From Mycobacterium sp. SMC-2 (GTDB taxonomy: Bacteria; Actinomycetota; Actinomycetes; Mycobacteriales; Mycobacteriaceae), in the NCBI RefSeq assembly GCF_025263485.1, contig NZ_CP079863.1, forward strand, positions 1,488,001 to 1,552,000: a stretch of 64,000 nucleotides of DNA, given 5' to 3'. Under the pieces are notes generated by a model. The model was not told the DNA's origin, did not search any database, and was given only the letters and a program-made list of their open reading frames with translations. Within the stretch, counting starts at the first letter, position 1. Every line of letters starts with the position of its first letter. Both the position numbers and the translations under genes were made by a program. This document shows, piece by piece, positions 50,743-60,399 of the stretch.

Positions 50743-51622
50743 GAAGCCGCACCATCCGCGTTGTCGATGTCTCGTCCAGCTCGGCGAGATCGGATCGCGA
50801 ACGCAGGAAATCGCTGAATGACCGGAATCCCAAAGACCTTTCGCTGAACGACGGGTCCATCCGCTTCATCTGTGCCTTCACCGCGGAGTTGTGCAGCCAA
50901 TCGGCGTCGTCCTTCTCCAGGCCGATCTGCAGCGCGCGCGTCAGCAGCGCGGTGGCGGCGGCCTGCGGATCGGGTGGCTCCGGTTCCTCGGGCTGCGCCG
51001 CCTTGGCGCGCCCGGCCCGACGCTTGGCCGGCTTCGCCTCGGCGCCGGCGTCCGCGGGCGCGGGTTGCAGCGCCGGCACGCCCGGCAGCGAGTCGTAGAT
51101 GACGAACTCGTCGCAGGCGGCCGCCAGCGCCCGGCTCGACGCGCCGGCCACCCCGATGCCCACCACGTACCGGCCGAGCCTCTTACAGCGCTGGGCCAGC
51201 GGGATGTAGTCGGAGTCGCCGGCCACGATCACCACGTGGGTCAGGTCGGGCAGCCGGAACATGTCCTCGACCGCGTCGACGGCCAGCCGGATATCGGCGG
51301 CGTTCTTGCCGTAGGCCGCCGCGGGGAACAACTGCACCAGATCGACCGCGCGGCCCACCAACTGCCCGCGGTACCCGGCGTTGATGTCCGCCGACCAGTC
51401 CGCGTAGGCGCGGGTGAGCACCAGGGTCCCGAACGACGACGCGAAGTCGAGGATCGCGCCGACGTCGACGGTGGCCCGGTCCAGCCGCTCGGCATAATGC
51501 TCAAGGCCCTTGGCTTTGTCCCGCTGGAACGAGCTGCGGCCATGAACCTGGTCGTATCGCGAGATCACGATGTTGTCGAAGTCGAGGTAGACGGCCACGC
51601 GGGCGGCAACCGGTTCGGTCAT
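50729..51622 (-). CDS. NYN-domain nuclease-like protein with C-terminal OST-HTH/LOTUS domain
   Basis: Protein of 297 residues. The N-terminal NYN (LabA/DUF88) domain has acidic residues for metal-dependent RNA cleavage: YLDFDN (Asp14, Asp16), NAADIRLAVDAVEDM and VAGDSDYIPLAQ. After a proline/alanine-rich linker rich in Lys and Glu, the last 70 residues (LLTRALQIGLEKDDADWLHNSAVKAQM ... FRSFSDFLRSR) form an OST-HTH/LOTUS domain that binds RNA. The target is unknown. Overlap with the downstream MFS gene implies a shared transcript. Confidence 0.87.
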   Translation of the reverse strand: MTEPVAARVAVYLDFDNIVISRYDQVHGRSSFQRDKAKGLEHYAERLDRATVDVGAILDFASSFGTLVLTRAYADWSADINAGYRGQLVGRAVDLVQLFPAAAYGKNAADIRLAVDAVEDMFRLPDLTHVVIVAGDSDYIPLAQRCKRLGRYVVGIGVAGASSRALAAACDEFVIYDSLPGVPALQPAPADAGAEAKPAKRRAGRAKAAQPEEPEPPDPQAAATALLTRALQIGLEKDDADWLHNSAVKAQMKRMDPSFSERSLGFRSFSDFLRSRSDLAELDETSTTRMVRLRAPE

Positions 51623-51731
51623 GGACTAAATCATCGCTGAGGTCTCCGGCACCGTGGGGGCCGGAAGCGGTTTCCGTCACGATTTGTCCCGGCGCGGCCA
51701 TAACGAGCGCCAGAGCGGGTACCCATGGCCA

Positions 51732-52616
51732 ATGGGCCAGTTGAAGTATCTCGAGCTGCATGGCGATCGGGTCGCCTACCGTGACGAGGGCGACGGTGAG
51801 GTGCTCCTGCTCATCCATGGCATGGCGGGCAGTTCGGTGACGTGGCGGTCGGTGATACCGCCGCTGTCGAAGAAATTCCGGGTCATCGCCCCGGACCTGC
51901 TCGGCCATGGCGAATCGGCGAAGCCCCGCACGGACTATTCGTTGGGCGCCTTCGCGGTCTGGCTCCGTGACCTGCTCGACGAACTCGGCGTCAGCCAGGC
52001 CACCCTGGTCGGTCAGTCGCTCGGCGGTGGGGTCGCGATGCAGTTCGTCTATCAGCATCCCGACTACGCCAAGCGGCTGATCCTAATCAGCAGCGGCGGC
52101 CTCGGTCCCGACGTCGGTTGGGTGTTGCGGCTGCTCTCGGCGCCCGGGGCGGAGCTGGTATTGCCGATCATCGCGCCGAAGCCCGTCCTGTCCGTCGGCA
52201 ACCGGCTCAGGACGTGGTTGACAAGCGCGGGCATCCGGTCGCCGCGCGGGGCCGAGCTATGGAGTGCCTACTCGTCGCTGGCCGATGGCGAGACGCGCCA
52301 GTCGTTTCTGCGGACGCTGCGCTCGGTGGTCGACTACCGCGGGCAGGCGGTCAGCGCGCTGAACAGGCTGCGGCTGCGTGAGAACCTACCGGTCATGGCG
52401 ATCTGGGGCGAGCGTGACGGCATCATCCCCGTGGACCACGCGTACGCCGCGCACGAGGCCCGCACCGACGCCAGGCTCGAAATCCTGCCCGACGTCGGCC
52501 ACTTCGCACAGGTGGAGGCGCCGAACCAGGTGGTGGAGCTGATCGAGGACTTCATCGCTAACGGCGAGCGCCACCAAACGGCGGCCACCCGGCTGCGGCT
52601 GTCATCCGAGGCATAG
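51732..52616 (+). CDS. Alpha/beta hydrolase
   Basis: Serine hydrolase of 294 residues with oxyanion loop LIHGMAGSSVTW, nucleophile elbow GQSLGGGVAM, acid in WGERDGIIP and histidine in DVGHFAQVEAP. Start at the ATG at 51732 (MGQLKYLELHGDRVAY); the frame is open further upstream but without domain content. It precedes cyp135B1 by 34 bases in the same direction. Substrate unknown. Confidence 0.88.
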   Translation: MGQLKYLELHGDRVAYRDEGDGEVLLLIHGMAGSSVTWRSVIPPLSKKFRVIAPDLLGHGESAKPRTDYSLGAFAVWLRDLLDELGVSQATLVGQSLGGGVAMQFVYQHPDYAKRLILISSGGLGPDVGWVLRLLSAPGAELVLPIIAPKPVLSVGNRLRTWLTSAGIRSPRGAELWSAYSSLADGETRQSFLRTLRSVVDYRGQAVSALNRLRLRENLPVMAIWGERDGIIPVDHAYAAHEARTDARLEILPDVGHFAQVEAPNQVVELIEDFIANGERHQTAATRLRLSSEA

Positions 52617-52650
52617 CTTCACCACGCAAGCCGGTCATAAGATTACGGCG

Positions 52651-54021
52651 ATGCGCAAAGCCGCACGTACGGCGCTTCCACCGGGGCCCCGGCTGCCCCG
52701 GGCGGTACAGGCGGCGCTCATGCTGTACCGCGGGTCGCACTTCGTCGCCGCCTGCCGCCGTCGTTACGGGAGTGTGTTCACGCTGCGCGTCGCGGGAATG
52801 GGCACTGTGGTGTATCTGGCCGACCCGGCCGACATCAAGACGGTGTTTGCCGGCGATCCGCGCGTCTTCCATGCCGGCGAAGCGAACTCGATGCTCAGCG
52901 GGTTGCTCGGCGACACCTCCCTTCTGGTGATCGACGAAGACGTCCACCGGGATCGGCGGCGTCTGATGCTGCCGCCATTTCATCGCGACGCCGTCGCACG
53001 CCAAGCCGGGCTGATGGCCGAGATCGCCGCGGCGAACGTCGCCGGATGGCCGGTGGGCAAGAGCTTCGCGGCCGCCCCCAAAATGGCGGAGATCACCCTC
53101 GAGGTGATCCTGCGCACGGTCATCGGCGCCACGGACCCGGCCCGGCTCGCGGCGCTCCGCGCGATCATGCCGCGGCTGCTCACCGTGGGTTCGTGGGCGA
53201 CACTGGCGCTGGCGAAGCCGGAGCTGCAGCGCCACCTCCCGTGGCGAGGGCTGCGTCGGCGAATGGCCGAAGCCGACCGCCTGCTCTACGCGGAGATCGC
53301 CGAGCGTCGCGCGGACCCCGACCTGGCCGACCGCACCGACGTGCTGGCCATGCTGGTACGCGCCGGCGACGACGGGCACACGATGTCCGACCGTGAGCTG
53401 CGGGATCAGCTGATGACGCTGCTGGTGGCCGGGCACGACACCACCGCGAACGGGTTGTCCTGGGCGCTCGAGCGACTGACCCGCCACCCGGCCGTGCTGG
53501 CCAAGGCCGTGGCCGCCGCTGAGGCCGGCGCGGCGGGCGATCCGGCCGGCGACGAGTATCTCGACGCGCTGGTGAAGGAGACGTTGCGGATCCGTCCGGT
53601 GGTCTTCGACGTGGGGCGGGTGCTCACCGGGCCGGCCGACGTGGCCGGCTACCGGCTGCCCGCCGGGGTCATGGTGGCGCCCGGAATGGGGCTGGTGCAC
53701 ACGAGCGCGTCGGTGTACCCGGATCCGCACCGATTCGACCCCGACCGCATGCTGGGCGCCACGCTGAGCCCGACGACCTGGTTCCCGTTCGGCGGCGGCA
53801 ACCGCCGCTGTCTGGGCGCCGGCTTCGCCATGGTCGAGATGCGCGTGGTGTTGCGTGAGATTCTGCGCCGCGCCGAGCTGTGCACGACGGGGGCGGCCGA
53901 TGAACGCCAGAAGCTGAAATTCGTTGTCCTGGTGCCGCATCGCGGCGCTCGCATTCGCGTGAGGGCGATCAGAGACGTCCCCGCCACAGTGCCCGGGGCC
54001 ACACGGACACCGGCCCGGTAG
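52651..54021 (+). CDS. cyp135B1: Cytochrome P450 CYP135B1
   Basis: P450 of 456 residues. The N terminus LPPGPRLPRAVQAALML and AGEANSMLSGLLGD match H37Rv Rv0568; I-helix AGHDTTANGLS, ExxR helix KETLRIRP and heme loop FGGGNRRCLGAGFA complete the family. Substrate unknown. In H37Rv it lies close to tRNA-Tyr; here about 31 kb separates them. Its stop abuts the stop of the convergent FAD oxidoreductase (54021/54022). Confidence 0.93.
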   Translation: MRKAARTALPPGPRLPRAVQAALMLYRGSHFVAACRRRYGSVFTLRVAGMGTVVYLADPADIKTVFAGDPRVFHAGEANSMLSGLLGDTSLLVIDEDVHRDRRRLMLPPFHRDAVARQAGLMAEIAAANVAGWPVGKSFAAAPKMAEITLEVILRTVIGATDPARLAALRAIMPRLLTVGSWATLALAKPELQRHLPWRGLRRRMAEADRLLYAEIAERRADPDLADRTDVLAMLVRAGDDGHTMSDRELRDQLMTLLVAGHDTTANGLSWALERLTRHPAVLAKAVAAAEAGAAGDPAGDEYLDALVKETLRIRPVVFDVGRVLTGPADVAGYRLPAGVMVAPGMGLVHTSASVYPDPHRFDPDRMLGATLSPTTWFPFGGGNRRCLGAGFAMVEMRVVLREILRRAELCTTGAADERQKLKFVVLVPHRGARIRVRAIRDVPATVPGATRTPAR

Positions 54022-55188
54022 CTAGATGCCGTAGTCCGGCAGCTCGAAGTCGTCACGCACGCTGCCCGCGAAAAGCGTTGCCAGGGCACCGAAATTCATC
54101 GTGCGCAGCGCCAGGTTTCGGAACCACAGCCCGAATCGGGTCCGGGTGGCGAAGAACCCGATGTAGCGGGCCGCGCCGCCCTGCTTGCTCGCAATGAAGG
54201 GGCGTAGGCGCGTTTCGTAGGCGTCGAAGGCGCGGCGGTAGTCGCCTCCGGCGCGCGTGAGTTCGCTGGCCAGCACATAGGCTTCGGTGATCGCCAGGCC
54301 GGTGCCCTCGCCGCCGAGCAGCGAAATGCATCCCGCCGCATCGCCGATCAACAGCACCCGGCCGCGCGACCATTTGTTCATCCTGATCTGACTGACGACG
54401 TCGAAGTACAGGTCGTCCACATCGTCGAGCGCAGCCAGCATGCCGTTGGCCTCCCAGCCGCAGTCGCCAAAGGTGTTGCCTAACTGTTCTTTTGGTGGCA
54501 CACCGGGGTCGCCGTGTTCGGCCCGAAAGATGAACAAGAACGTGGTGCGGTCGCCGCGAAGAGCGAAACGCGCCAGCTGCCGCCCGGGCGTGGCGTAGGT
54601 GACGTAGGCCAACTCGTCGCGTGGCCGGTAGCCCTCGACCACGCAGGCCGCGACCTTGCATCCCAGATAGTGCTCGAATTGTCGCTCCGCCCCGAAGACC
54701 AGGCGGCGCACATTTGAATGCAGTCCGTCGGCGCCGATCACCAGGTCGAATTCCCTGGTGCCGCCGCTGTCGAAGGTGAGCCGGACGCCGTCGTCGTGCT
54801 CGTCGACGGAGGCGATGCTGTCGCCGAAGATCGTTTCGACCTTGCCCTCGATGGTGGTGTAAATCGCGGCGGCCAGGTCGCCACGCGGCAGGCTGGTGAA
54901 GTCGGTGCCGAGGAGCCGGCGAAAGACGTTGACGTCGACGTCCGCCTTGACCTCGCCGCGCGAGCCCACCGACCGGAGCCGTTCCATCTCGTAACCCGCT
55001 GCGCGGATCGGCCCCTCGATGCCCATGCGCTTGGCCACCTGGTAGCCGACGCCCCAGAAGTCGATCATGTAGCCGCCGGTGCGGAAGTGTGGGGCCTGCT
55101 CGATCAGCGTCGGCGTGTGGCCGGTCCGGTGCAGCCAGTGCGCGAGCGCCGCCCCGGCCACGCCGGCACCGCTGATGGCGATCCTCAT
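54022..55188 (-). CDS. FAD-dependent oxidoreductase/monooxygenase (Rv0575c-like)
   Basis: Flavoprotein of 388 residues of the PHBH/TetX-like group. N-terminal GAGVAGAALAHWLHR binds FAD, GADGLHSNVRRLVFG is the middle DG motif, and LLIGDAAGCISLLGGEGTGLA is the second FAD motif. Length and sequence agree with H37Rv Rv0575c. It would hydroxylate an aromatic or polyketide-like substrate with NAD(P)H. It follows the CYP125-like gene in the same direction by 28 bases. Confidence 0.9.
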   Translation of the reverse strand: MRIAISGAGVAGAALAHWLHRTGHTPTLIEQAPHFRTGGYMIDFWGVGYQVAKRMGIEGPIRAAGYEMERLRSVGSRGEVKADVDVNVFRRLLGTDFTSLPRGDLAAAIYTTIEGKVETIFGDSIASVDEHDDGVRLTFDSGGTREFDLVIGADGLHSNVRRLVFGAERQFEHYLGCKVAACVVEGYRPRDELAYVTYATPGRQLARFALRGDRTTFLFIFRAEHGDPGVPPKEQLGNTFGDCGWEANGMLAALDDVDDLYFDVVSQIRMNKWSRGRVLLIGDAAGCISLLGGEGTGLAITEAYVLASELTRAGGDYRRAFDAYETRLRPFIASKQGGAARYIGFFATRTRFGLWFRNLALRTMNFGALATLFAGSVRDDFELPDYGI

Positions 55189-55216
55189 GGTGGCCTCTAC
55201 GCTCGCACCCGCGTTG

Positions 55217-56476
55217 TCAAACTCGTTGCTGACCCAGGCCGCGCGAACCCCGGTAATCGACCTGCCAGTGCTTGATGCCGTTGATGAACGACGACCGCAG
55301 CCGCTCGGGATTCGCCAGCGGGGCCAGGTCGGGCACGTGATCGGCGAGCGCGTTGAACATCAGGTCGATCGTCATGCGCGCCAGGTTCGCGCCGATGCAG
55401 TAGTGCGCTCCCGTCCCGCCAAAGCCGACGTGCGGGTTCGGGCTGCGCGAGACGTTGAAGGCATACGGGTCGTCGAAGACCTCTTCGTCGAAGTTGGCCG
55501 AGCGGTAGAACAGCACCACCCGCTGACCCTTGCTGATCGGAACCCCGCCGAGCTCGGTGTCCTCGCACGCGGTGCGCTGAAACGCCGTGATCGGTGTCGC
55601 CCAACGGATGATCTCGTCGGCCGCGGTCTTGGGCCGCCGCGCCTTGAACACCTCCCACTGCGCAGGGTGGTCGGTGAAGGCCATCATTCCCTGCGTGATC
55701 GAGTTGCGGGTCGTCTCGTTTCCGGCGACGGCCAGCGTGACCACGAACATGCCGAACTCCGCCTCCGACAGGCGCTGCCCCTCGGCGTCGGCCCGGATCA
55801 GCGTGGTGACGATGTCGTCCCCCGGATTTTCCCGTTTTCGCGCGGCCAATTGCATTGCATACCACATCAACTCGCCCGCAGACGTCAGCGCGTCGTTGTC
55901 GGCGAACTCCGGGTCGTCGCTGCCGATCATGTTGTTGGTCCAGTCGAACAGCTTGTCGTAGTCCTCGTGCGGGACCCCCAGCAGCCCGCAGATGGCCTGC
56001 AGGGGCAACTCGCAGGCGACCTGGCGGACGAAGTCGCCGGAACCGGCGGCCGCGGCTTCGGTGACGATGCGCCGCGCCCGCTCGGACAGTTCTGCACGCA
56101 GCCGCTCGACCGCGCGGGGCGTGAAGGCCCGCGAGACGATCTTGCGCAACCGGCTGTGCTCGGGGTTGTCCATCATGATCATCGACGCCCGCCCCGCCTC
56201 AATCTGGCCCGCCGCCAACTCTTCCCGGTACCGGGGGACGATCGACTTGGTGGCCGAGGAAAAGACGTCGCTGCGCAGCGAGACGTCGCGGACGTCGCGG
56301 TGCTTGGTCACCGCCCAGTAGCCACCGTCGCCGAACCCGCCCGCACCGGGCGCCTGCTCGTTCCACCAGATCGGTTCCGTGGCACGCAGTTCGGCGAACT
56401 CGCGCACCGGCAGCCGGTGGGCGTAGATGTCGGGGTCGGTGAAATCAAAACCCGGCGGGAGGTTCGGTGTGGCCAT
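55217..56476 (-). CDS. Cytochrome P450, CYP125-like
   Basis: P450 of 419 residues. NLPPGFDFTDPDIYAHRLPV, AGNETTRNSITQGMMAF, VLFYRSANFDEEVF and the heme loop FGGTGAHYCIGANLARM are close to CYP125, the sterol C26/C27 hydroxylase of M. tuberculosis. It lies outside a cholesterol regulon here, so it may be a second CYP125-family member acting on sterols or branched lipids. ATG at 56476, AGGAAA eight bases upstream. Confidence 0.92.
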   Translation of the reverse strand: MATPNLPPGFDFTDPDIYAHRLPVREFAELRATEPIWWNEQAPGAGGFGDGGYWAVTKHRDVRDVSLRSDVFSSATKSIVPRYREELAAGQIEAGRASMIMMDNPEHSRLRKIVSRAFTPRAVERLRAELSERARRIVTEAAAAGSGDFVRQVACELPLQAICGLLGVPHEDYDKLFDWTNNMIGSDDPEFADNDALTSAGELMWYAMQLAARKRENPGDDIVTTLIRADAEGQRLSEAEFGMFVVTLAVAGNETTRNSITQGMMAFTDHPAQWEVFKARRPKTAADEIIRWATPITAFQRTACEDTELGGVPISKGQRVVLFYRSANFDEEVFDDPYAFNVSRSPNPHVGFGGTGAHYCIGANLARMTIDLMFNALADHVPDLAPLANPERLRSSFINGIKHWQVDYRGSRGLGQQRV

Positions 56477-56570
56477 CGGATTTTTCCTGGCGACTATTGG
56501 GATCGGTAGCAAAGCCGGCGTGTCTTACTGCCAGCACCATAAAGCCGAAACCTGAAGAAAAGAAGCCTCC

Positions 56571-56984
56571 ATGAAAACCATTGCGATGGTGGCGGCCGCC
56601 CTCGCCGCCGGCGCGCTGGCGACGGCCGGTTGCGCGCAGGCCGAGGTCACCGCGGCGCCCATCCCGAGCCACGTCCGCCCGTTGCAGCCGCCCCCGGCCC
56701 CGCAGTCCGACCCCGAATCGGAAGTCGCGGAGCTGCAGCGGCAGGTGGCCGACCTGCACGACAACTGGGACAACCTCACCCCGGCGCAACGACAGCAACG
56801 GGTGGCGCAACTGCAGCAGCAGGCCACGACGGTGTCCAACGACGTACAAAACCTTCCGCCGGCGCAACGGCCCGGGGTGGAACTGCGGCTGTTGCAAACC
56901 ATGTTTGCGCTGTTCGACTTGGTGCGAAAGGCTCAGGGGCCCAATCAGCCCTGCTATTTCCCGGCCTGCCTACCCGGCCTCTGA
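56571..56984 (+). CDS. Small exported protein, probable lipoprotein
   Basis: Protein of 137 residues: signal peptide with lipobox LATAGC (Cys21), a proline-rich linker and a Gln-rich helical region (SEVAELQRQVADLHDNWDNL, RVAQLQQQATTVSNDVQ) likely to form a coiled coil, ending with two cysteines (PCYFPACLPGL). ATG with GAAGAAAAG upstream. Divergent from the CYP125-like gene; its end overlaps the convergent FUSC gene by 31 bases. Function unknown. Confidence 0.8.
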   Translation: MKTIAMVAAALAAGALATAGCAQAEVTAAPIPSHVRPLQPPPAPQSDPESEVAELQRQVADLHDNWDNLTPAQRQQRVAQLQQQATTVSNDVQNLPPAQRPGVELRLLQTMFALFDLVRKAQGPNQPCYFPACLPGL

Positions 56985-59206
56985 AATCCGTCAGTGTGGA
57001 ATTCTGCGCCGGCGGTTTCGCGCCCGCCGAGGTTGGTGGCCGCGGTCACGACGGCGCGCTCGATTTGCCGGAGGGCGTGTACCGCGGTGAGGAATGGCCG
57101 GGTATCGGGGCGCGGTTGGGCCCGTGATCCCGCCTCGCCATCGCGCTGCCGGGCCAGGGTTTCGGCGGCGTCGAGGTGGTCGGCCGCCGAGACCATGGTC
57201 GGCGCGCCGCCGCTACCGATGGCGGCCGCCAGCGCGTCGATGTTGCGCCGCGTCTGGGCCGCGGCGGCCGAGAAGGCTTGGGCCAGTTCAACGGCAAGGG
57301 GTTGCGAACCCAGCCGGTCCCGGTATTGCTCGCTGCTGCGCGCCAGGCTGCGGCCGTACTGGTCGCACGCGGCGAAGATGCGCAGCGCGCGGCGGATGCT
57401 GCGCCGTCCGGCCAGCCCGGCGACCCCCGCCACCAGCGGCTTGGCGGTGACCCGGAACTGCTGGAGGTCCCGTCCGAGCTGGCGTGCCTGCTCGGACGGG
57501 CTCACGGTCTTGGCTTCACCGAACATGGTCGAGGTGGACACGTCGATCAGCGTCGACAGGCTGGCCAGAAACGTCCGGGTGTCGTCGCGGATCGCGGCTC
57601 TGGTGTGGGTGGGCAGCACGACGACCGCCACGGTGACTCCGATGACCGCGCCGAGCGCGGTCTCTTCGATCCGCAACATCAGTACGCCGAATGAGAATTG
57701 GCCGAGCAAGCCGTATAGCAACGCCAGCATCGTGGTGATCCAGAAGGTCATCAGGCTGTAGGTGACCGTCATGAAATAGAAGGCGCAGAACAGGCACACG
57801 AAGATGCCCGCGAGCGCGGCCGTCCTGTCGCCGGCGAGCAGCGTGGCCACCAACACGCCGCACGGCACGCCGAGCAAGGTACCGAGCAGGCGTTGCCAGC
57901 CTTTGGTCAAGGTTTCGCCCGACGAATTGGTGCCGGCGAAGATGACGAACGCGGCGATCACCGCCCAATACCAGCGGGCCGGCGACACCAGCTCGCCGAC
58001 GACGATGGCCAGCGATGCGGCGACGGTGACCTGGATGGCTTGACGGGTGGTCGGCCGCAGGCCCTGGGGTCGTGCTTCCTCGGCCGGCTCGGCGGCGTCC
58101 TCTGGGGCCGCGCCGTCGCAGGCCGGCGGACGCTCGCCGTCCGTGCTCCCCACGGCGCCCGCCCCGCGGTCGACGATGGCCCGCACGTCGGAAGTCGCTG
58201 TGGCGGCGTTGATTATCGCCAGGGCGAGGCGGCGCACGGCGGCGCTACCCGGGTCGTCGTCCGCGGGATCGCACTGCTCGTCCAGCAGCCGTTGCGCTTG
58301 GGCGGCGGCTCGCTGAAGGCCATCAGGCTCGGGCAGGCGGATGGCCCGCGCCAGCCGCGAGAGCGCGTCGACGAGCGCGGCCCGGGTTTGTGCGGGTATC
58401 GCGCTCGGGTTCTCCGCGGCCAGCGTCGCGGCCCGTCGGCCGGCCGTCGCCACCCATTCGATGGCCAGCTCGGCGTCCAGGAGCCAGGGGGCCAATTGTT
58501 CGGCGGTGACACCCGGCCATAGCGTGGCGGGGTCGGCCTTGTCCTCGATCTGGCTCTGCACCATCAGGGCGGTCTCGTTGAGCCGAGTCGTCCGCGCCCG
58601 CATGCGACGACGCCGCCGTTCGTCGAGGCGGCCCGTGCGCACGGCTTCCGCCGTGGTGTCGACGACGATCGCCATTCGGGCCCGCAACGCCCGGATGGTC
58701 GCCCGCAGCACGCGCTCGGGCCGATCGGGCATGACGTAGGTGGTCATCACGTACGTGCACACCGCGCCCACCGCGACCGCCCCGATCATCCACGGCAGCT
58801 CCGAGATGCGTGCTCGCAGATACAACGTGAAGAAGTAGGACATGAACGCGACCATGCCCAGCGCCCTGCCCCGCGCCCCGAAGCGGCGAATGTACGCCGC
58901 GGTGAACACGACCACCACGAACACCACGTCGCTGACCACCTGGTGGGACGCGAGCACCGCGGCGGCCGTGATGGATACGGCGGCGGGCACGGGCAACAGC
59001 GCCATGGTGATCCGCTGCTGGCGCGGGTCCGGCTCATTGACGGATCGCGACGCGACCATGGTGATGACCACGCCCAGCAAGGCGACGGTCAGTGGCTGCC
59101 CCGTCGCCCGGGTCAGGACGTAAAGGGCCAGCAGCGAACAGCCGAGTGCGGCCGTGGTCCGAGTCGCCATCCGCAGCCGAAGCAAACCGGGATCGGAGCC
59201 AATCAC
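56954..59206 (-). CDS. FUSC-family membrane protein
   Basis: Integral membrane protein of about 750 residues with two clusters of hydrophobic helices: residues about 15-180 (CSLLALYVLTRATGQPLTV onward) and about 390-550 (LGTLLGVPCGVLVATLLAG, VLMLRIEETALGAVIGVTV), each followed by a helical cytoplasmic domain. This double layout and the LRIEETALGAVIG motif define FUSC/aromatic-acid exporter-like proteins. Start uncertain: GTG at 59206 or ATG at 59170. The C-terminal domain runs into the end of the convergent lipoprotein gene. Substrate unknown; some relatives export aromatic acids. Confidence 0.85.
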   Translation of the reverse strand: MIGSDPGLLRLRMATRTTAALGCSLLALYVLTRATGQPLTVALLGVVITMVASRSVNEPDPRQQRITMALLPVPAAVSITAAAVLASHQVVSDVVFVVVVFTAAYIRRFGARGRALGMVAFMSYFFTLYLRARISELPWMIGAVAVGAVCTYVMTTYVMPDRPERVLRATIRALRARMAIVVDTTAEAVRTGRLDERRRRRMRARTTRLNETALMVQSQIEDKADPATLWPGVTAEQLAPWLLDAELAIEWVATAGRRAATLAAENPSAIPAQTRAALVDALSRLARAIRLPEPDGLQRAAAQAQRLLDEQCDPADDDPGSAAVRRLALAIINAATATSDVRAIVDRGAGAVGSTDGERPPACDGAAPEDAAEPAEEARPQGLRPTTRQAIQVTVAASLAIVVGELVSPARWYWAVIAAFVIFAGTNSSGETLTKGWQRLLGTLLGVPCGVLVATLLAGDRTAALAGIFVCLFCAFYFMTVTYSLMTFWITTMLALLYGLLGQFSFGVLMLRIEETALGAVIGVTVAVVVLPTHTRAAIRDDTRTFLASLSTLIDVSTSTMFGEAKTVSPSEQARQLGRDLQQFRVTAKPLVAGVAGLAGRRSIRRALRIFAACDQYGRSLARSSEQYRDRLGSQPLAVELAQAFSAAAAQTRRNIDALAAAIGSGGAPTMVSAADHLDAAETLARQRDGEAGSRAQPRPDTRPFLTAVHALRQIERAVVTAATNLGGRETAGAEFHTDGFQRPGRQAGK

Positions 59207-59319
59207 CCAGTTGCTGGCTTGGTCATAAAGAACAGCGATCGCCGCGCCCCCTTGTCGCCTGCTGGACCCATCATGGTTACCCGAACTGCGGCACGGCGGC
59301 CAGGCTAGTCTTCGACATC

Positions 59320-60399
59320 GTGACAGCGCCGACGCGGGCGAAGCTGGCCGACGGCCGCGACCTGCTGTTCTTCGCGCTGCCCGGGCACCGTCCGGCGCCG
59401 GTCGAAGACCGTAGGCCGCTGCCGGCGCGCGACGAGCAGCGGACCGAGTTGCGGTTCGACCGGACAACGGGGCAGTGGGTGATCGTCGCGGCGCTGCGCC
59501 AGGATCGCACCTACAAGCCGCCCCCGGACCAGTGTCCGCTGTGCCCCGGCCCGAGCGGCCTGACCAGCGAGGTGCCCGCCCCGGACTACGACGTCGTGGT
59601 GTTCGAGAACCGGTTCCCCAGCCTGTCCGGCGCCGGCCCCGCACTCGGGCCCGCCGGTGACGGCTTCGTGTCCGTGCCGGGGCAGGGCCGCTGCGAGGTG
59701 ATCTGCTTCTCCAGCAAGCACACCGGCTCGTTCGCGGAACTGGAGCCGCCGCACGCCCGGCTGGTCATCGAGGCGTGGCGGCACCGCACCGGCGACCTCA
59801 TGTCCACCCCGGGCATCGAGCAGGTGTTCTGCTTCGAGAACCGCGGCGAGGAGATCGGGGTGACGCTGACCCACCCGCACGGCCAGATCTTCGGCTATCC
59901 GTATCTGACGCCGCGCACCGCCGCGATGCTCGACCAGGCACGCGAGCACCGAACGCGCCACGGCACCAATCTCTTTGCCGACCTACTGGCCGGTGAAGTC
60001 GCCGACGGCAGCCGAATCGTCGCCCGCGACGACCTGTTCACCGCGTTCGTGCCGTTCGCCGCGCGCTGGCCGGTCGAGGTGCACATCTACCCGAACAGGT
60101 TGGTGCGCAACATCATCGAACTCGGTGAGGAGGAACTCGACGGATTCGCGCGGGTCTACCTCGACGTGCTGAGGCGATTCGACAAGATGTATTCCGCACC
60201 GCTGCCCTATATTTCGGCGTTGCACCAGTACGCCGACACCGACGCGCAGGCGGACGGCTACTTCCACGTCGAATTGATGTCGATCCGGCGCAGCGCCACC
60301 AAGCTCAAGTACCTGGCGGCCTCCGAGTCGGCGATGGACGCGTTCATCAGCGATGTCACGCCCGAAAGCGTGGCCCGGCGGCTGCGGGACCTTGGATGA
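59320..60399 (+). CDS. galT: Galactose-1-phosphate uridylyltransferase
   Basis: Leloir-pathway enzyme of 359 residues that exchanges UMP between UDP-glucose and galactose 1-phosphate. The active-site HPHGQ is in [12 protein letters not shown], with zinc-ligand cysteines in CPLCPGP and the C-terminal half ([10 protein letters not shown]) typical of GalT. GTG at 59320 with no open frame break: the gene is intact, whereas H37Rv carries it as two pieces (galTa and galTb). It overlaps galK by four bases (ATGA). Confidence 0.95.
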   Translation: MTAPTRAKLADGRDLLFFALPGHRPAPVEDRRPLPARDEQRTELRFDRTTGQWVIVAALRQDRTYKPPPDQCPLCPGPSGLTSEVPAPDYDVVVFENRFPSLSGAGPALGPAGDGFVSVPGQGRCEVICFSSKHTGSFAELEPPHARLVIEAWRHRTGDLMSTPGIEQVFCFENRGEEIGVTLTHPHGQIFGYPYLTPRTAAMLDQAREHRTRHGTNLFADLLAGEVADGSRIVARDDLFTAFVPFAARWPVEVHIYPNRLVRNIIELGEEELDGFARVYLDVLRRFDKMYSAPLPYISALHQYADTDAQADGYFHVELMSIRRSATKLKYLAASESAMDAFISDVTPESVARRLRDLG

